This document shows, one piece after another, positions 5,188 to 6,074 of a stretch of DNA of 6,074 nt. Positions within the stretch are counted from its first letter, which is position 1. The number at the start of each line of letters is the position of its first letter. Position numbers and translations under genes: made by a program. The DNA comes from Actinomycetota bacterium (GTDB lineage Bacteria; Actinomycetota; Thermoleophilia; Gaiellales; Gaiellaceae), in assembly GCA_005884155.1 (NCBI GenBank), contig VAXD01000103.1:1-6074 (forward strand), in the 5' to 3' direction. The notes under the pieces are model-generated. The model worked only from the letters and a program-made list of their open reading frames with translations. It made no database searches and was not told where the DNA came from.

Positions 5188-6074
5188 GCGCCCGCACCCG
5201 CGGTCGCGAGGGCGGCCTCCGTCGAGCCCGGCTCGCCCTGCAGCCCGTGCCGCCAGCCGAGCAGGATCTCGTTCACGGAGGCGGCGCCGACGATCGGCTC
5301 GACCGGCTCCGGCAGCCCCGCCGGATAGAGCAGGAACGGCCGCGTCTGCGGGCCACCGATCCCGCCGTGGAAGGAGATGAGCTCCTCGAACGCGCAGCCT
5401 TCCTCGGTCGCCGCGGAGTAGAAGCTGCCGACGAGGATGTCTGGTGCGTGCGTGAAGCCGGAGGCGCGCAGGAGATGCTGCGGCGCCGTCGGCGAGAACC
5501 CGGCAAGCGGATCGTCGCCCTCGACCAGGCCGGTCTCGAGGCGACGCGTGCCGCTCGGCCCGAGGACCAGCGGTCCGTCGCTCGACTGCACCATCAGCCA
5601 GCCGAGGTGCTCGTGGTCGCGGAGGTTCGCCAGCAACAACGGATGCCGCGACTCGATCTCCTCGAGGGTGAGGCGGCGCGCCTCGTCCATCAGGTAGATC
5701 AGCCCGAGGTTCCCGGAGGCGAGCACGACCACGTCTCGCCCGCTGACGTCCTTTTTCGACTGCTTTGGCGCCTTCTTGCCGGAGGCCTCGTCGACCGCGC
5801 GCCCGACCGCGGTCTGGTTCTCGTCGCCGGCCTCCACCCGGGCGACGTCCGCGTTACCGACGGAGCGGCGGACGAGCTCCTCGAGGTCGTAGCCGTTCCG
5901 CTGCTTGAACGTCGCGCCCTGCGTCTGCCCGTGGTCGGAGAGGACGACGAGTTCGTACGGCCGCGGCGCGTACCGGCGCGCCCGGTCGATGCGGCCGAAC
6001 TGCTGGTCGAGCTTGCGCAGCGCCTCCATCGTGTCGCTGCGCTCGATGCCGGAGTGATGCGCGACTTCGTCGTA
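5184..6074 (-). CDS. Alkaline-phosphatase-superfamily phosphodiesterase, C-terminal part
   Basis: The frame is open to the right window edge; the visible 296 residues are the C-terminal part of a longer protein. It begins YDEVAHHSG, with SDHG at 46-49 and FHGGIGG with its His at about 236. This D-x-x-x-H / D-H / H arrangement matches the metal-binding residues of the type I phosphodiesterase/nucleotide pyrophosphatase branch of the alkaline phosphatase superfamily. The nucleophile Thr/Ser and the first Asp would lie upstream, off the window. An ATG at 6029 is internal and would cut off YDEVAHHSG, so it is not the true start. In actinobacteria, related proteins often carry an N-terminal membrane region (some are annotated as phage holin family), so an extracytoplasmic, membrane-anchored enzyme is plausible. 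It hydrolyses some phosphoester; the substrate is unknown. Its stop overlaps the start of the MFS gene by four bases. Confidence 0.85.
   Translation of the reverse strand, partial: YDEVAHHSGIERSDTMEALRKLDQQFGRIDRARRYAPRPYELVVLSDHGQTQGATFKQRNGYDLEELVRRSVGNADVARVEAGDENQTAVGRAVDEASGKKAPKQSKKDVSGRDVVVLASGNLGLIYLMDEARRLTLEEIESRHPLLLANLRDHEHLGWLMVQSSDGPLVLGPSGTRRLETGLVEGDDPLAGFSPTAPQHLLRASGFTHAPDILVGSFYSAATEEGCAFEELISFHGGIGGPQTRPFLLYPAGLPEPVEPIVGAASVNEILLGWRHGLQGEPGSTEAALATAGAGA

Noticed and set aside
2867..5197. A 776-codon open frame on the minus strand spanning the channel and MFS genes
   Set aside because: The translation is dominated by Arg, Asp, Gly and Ala with no hydrophobic or domain pattern. 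The MFS frame on the same strand explains the coding signal much better.
5740..5790. Lysine-rich stretch GKKAPKQSKKD in the phosphodiesterase as a possible frameshift or inserted segment
   Set aside because: The frame stays open and recognisable on both sides (DVVVLASGNLGLIYLMDEA follows). It is most simply a variable surface loop.

Overview
This 6.1 kb window is very GC-rich and gene-dense. GTG starts are common and adjacent genes overlap by a few bases. Together with the protein families present, this fits a high-GC actinobacterium. A Thermoleophilia-like lineage (Solirubrobacterales/Gaiellales) is my guess from the general look of the proteins, not something the sequence proves. Almost every gene encodes a membrane protein or an envelope-associated enzyme. 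I saw no mobile element, CRISPR array, tRNA or rRNA.

Layout. (a) Positions 1-957, minus strand: a small PLDc_N-type two-helix membrane protein (957-718), then a multi-helix membrane protein gene that appears broken (about 721-189), then the N-terminal 40 codons of an unrecognised protein running off the left edge. (b) Positions 958-1104: a divergent intergenic region of 147 bp with a strong Shine-Dalgarno for the leftward gene, a 14-bp perfect palindrome and a 61-bp imperfect inverted repeat. (c) Positions 1105-3574, plus strand: a tight three-gene unit made of a flippase-like LPG_synthase_TM (UPF0104) protein, a GAP/Sap (SfLAP) family six-helix protein and a six-helix potassium-channel-like protein with a TTTGYG filter. 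(d) Positions 6074-3571, minus strand: the C-terminal part of an alkaline-phosphatase-superfamily phosphodiesterase, followed with a 4-nt GTGA overlap by a 14-helix DHA2-type MFS exporter. The exporter and the channel converge on one shared CTAG that supplies both stop codons.

How they may work together. The plus-strand unit pairs two families linked elsewhere to lipid translocation with an ion channel, which suggests an envelope or lipid-export role (inference). The phosphodiesterase/MFS pair is probably co-translated; its substrate cannot be read from sequence. Most of the window is ordinary chromosomal gene content. The most notable points are the frameshifted, start-less membrane protein gene at 189-721 and the palindromic structures in the divergent intergenic region.
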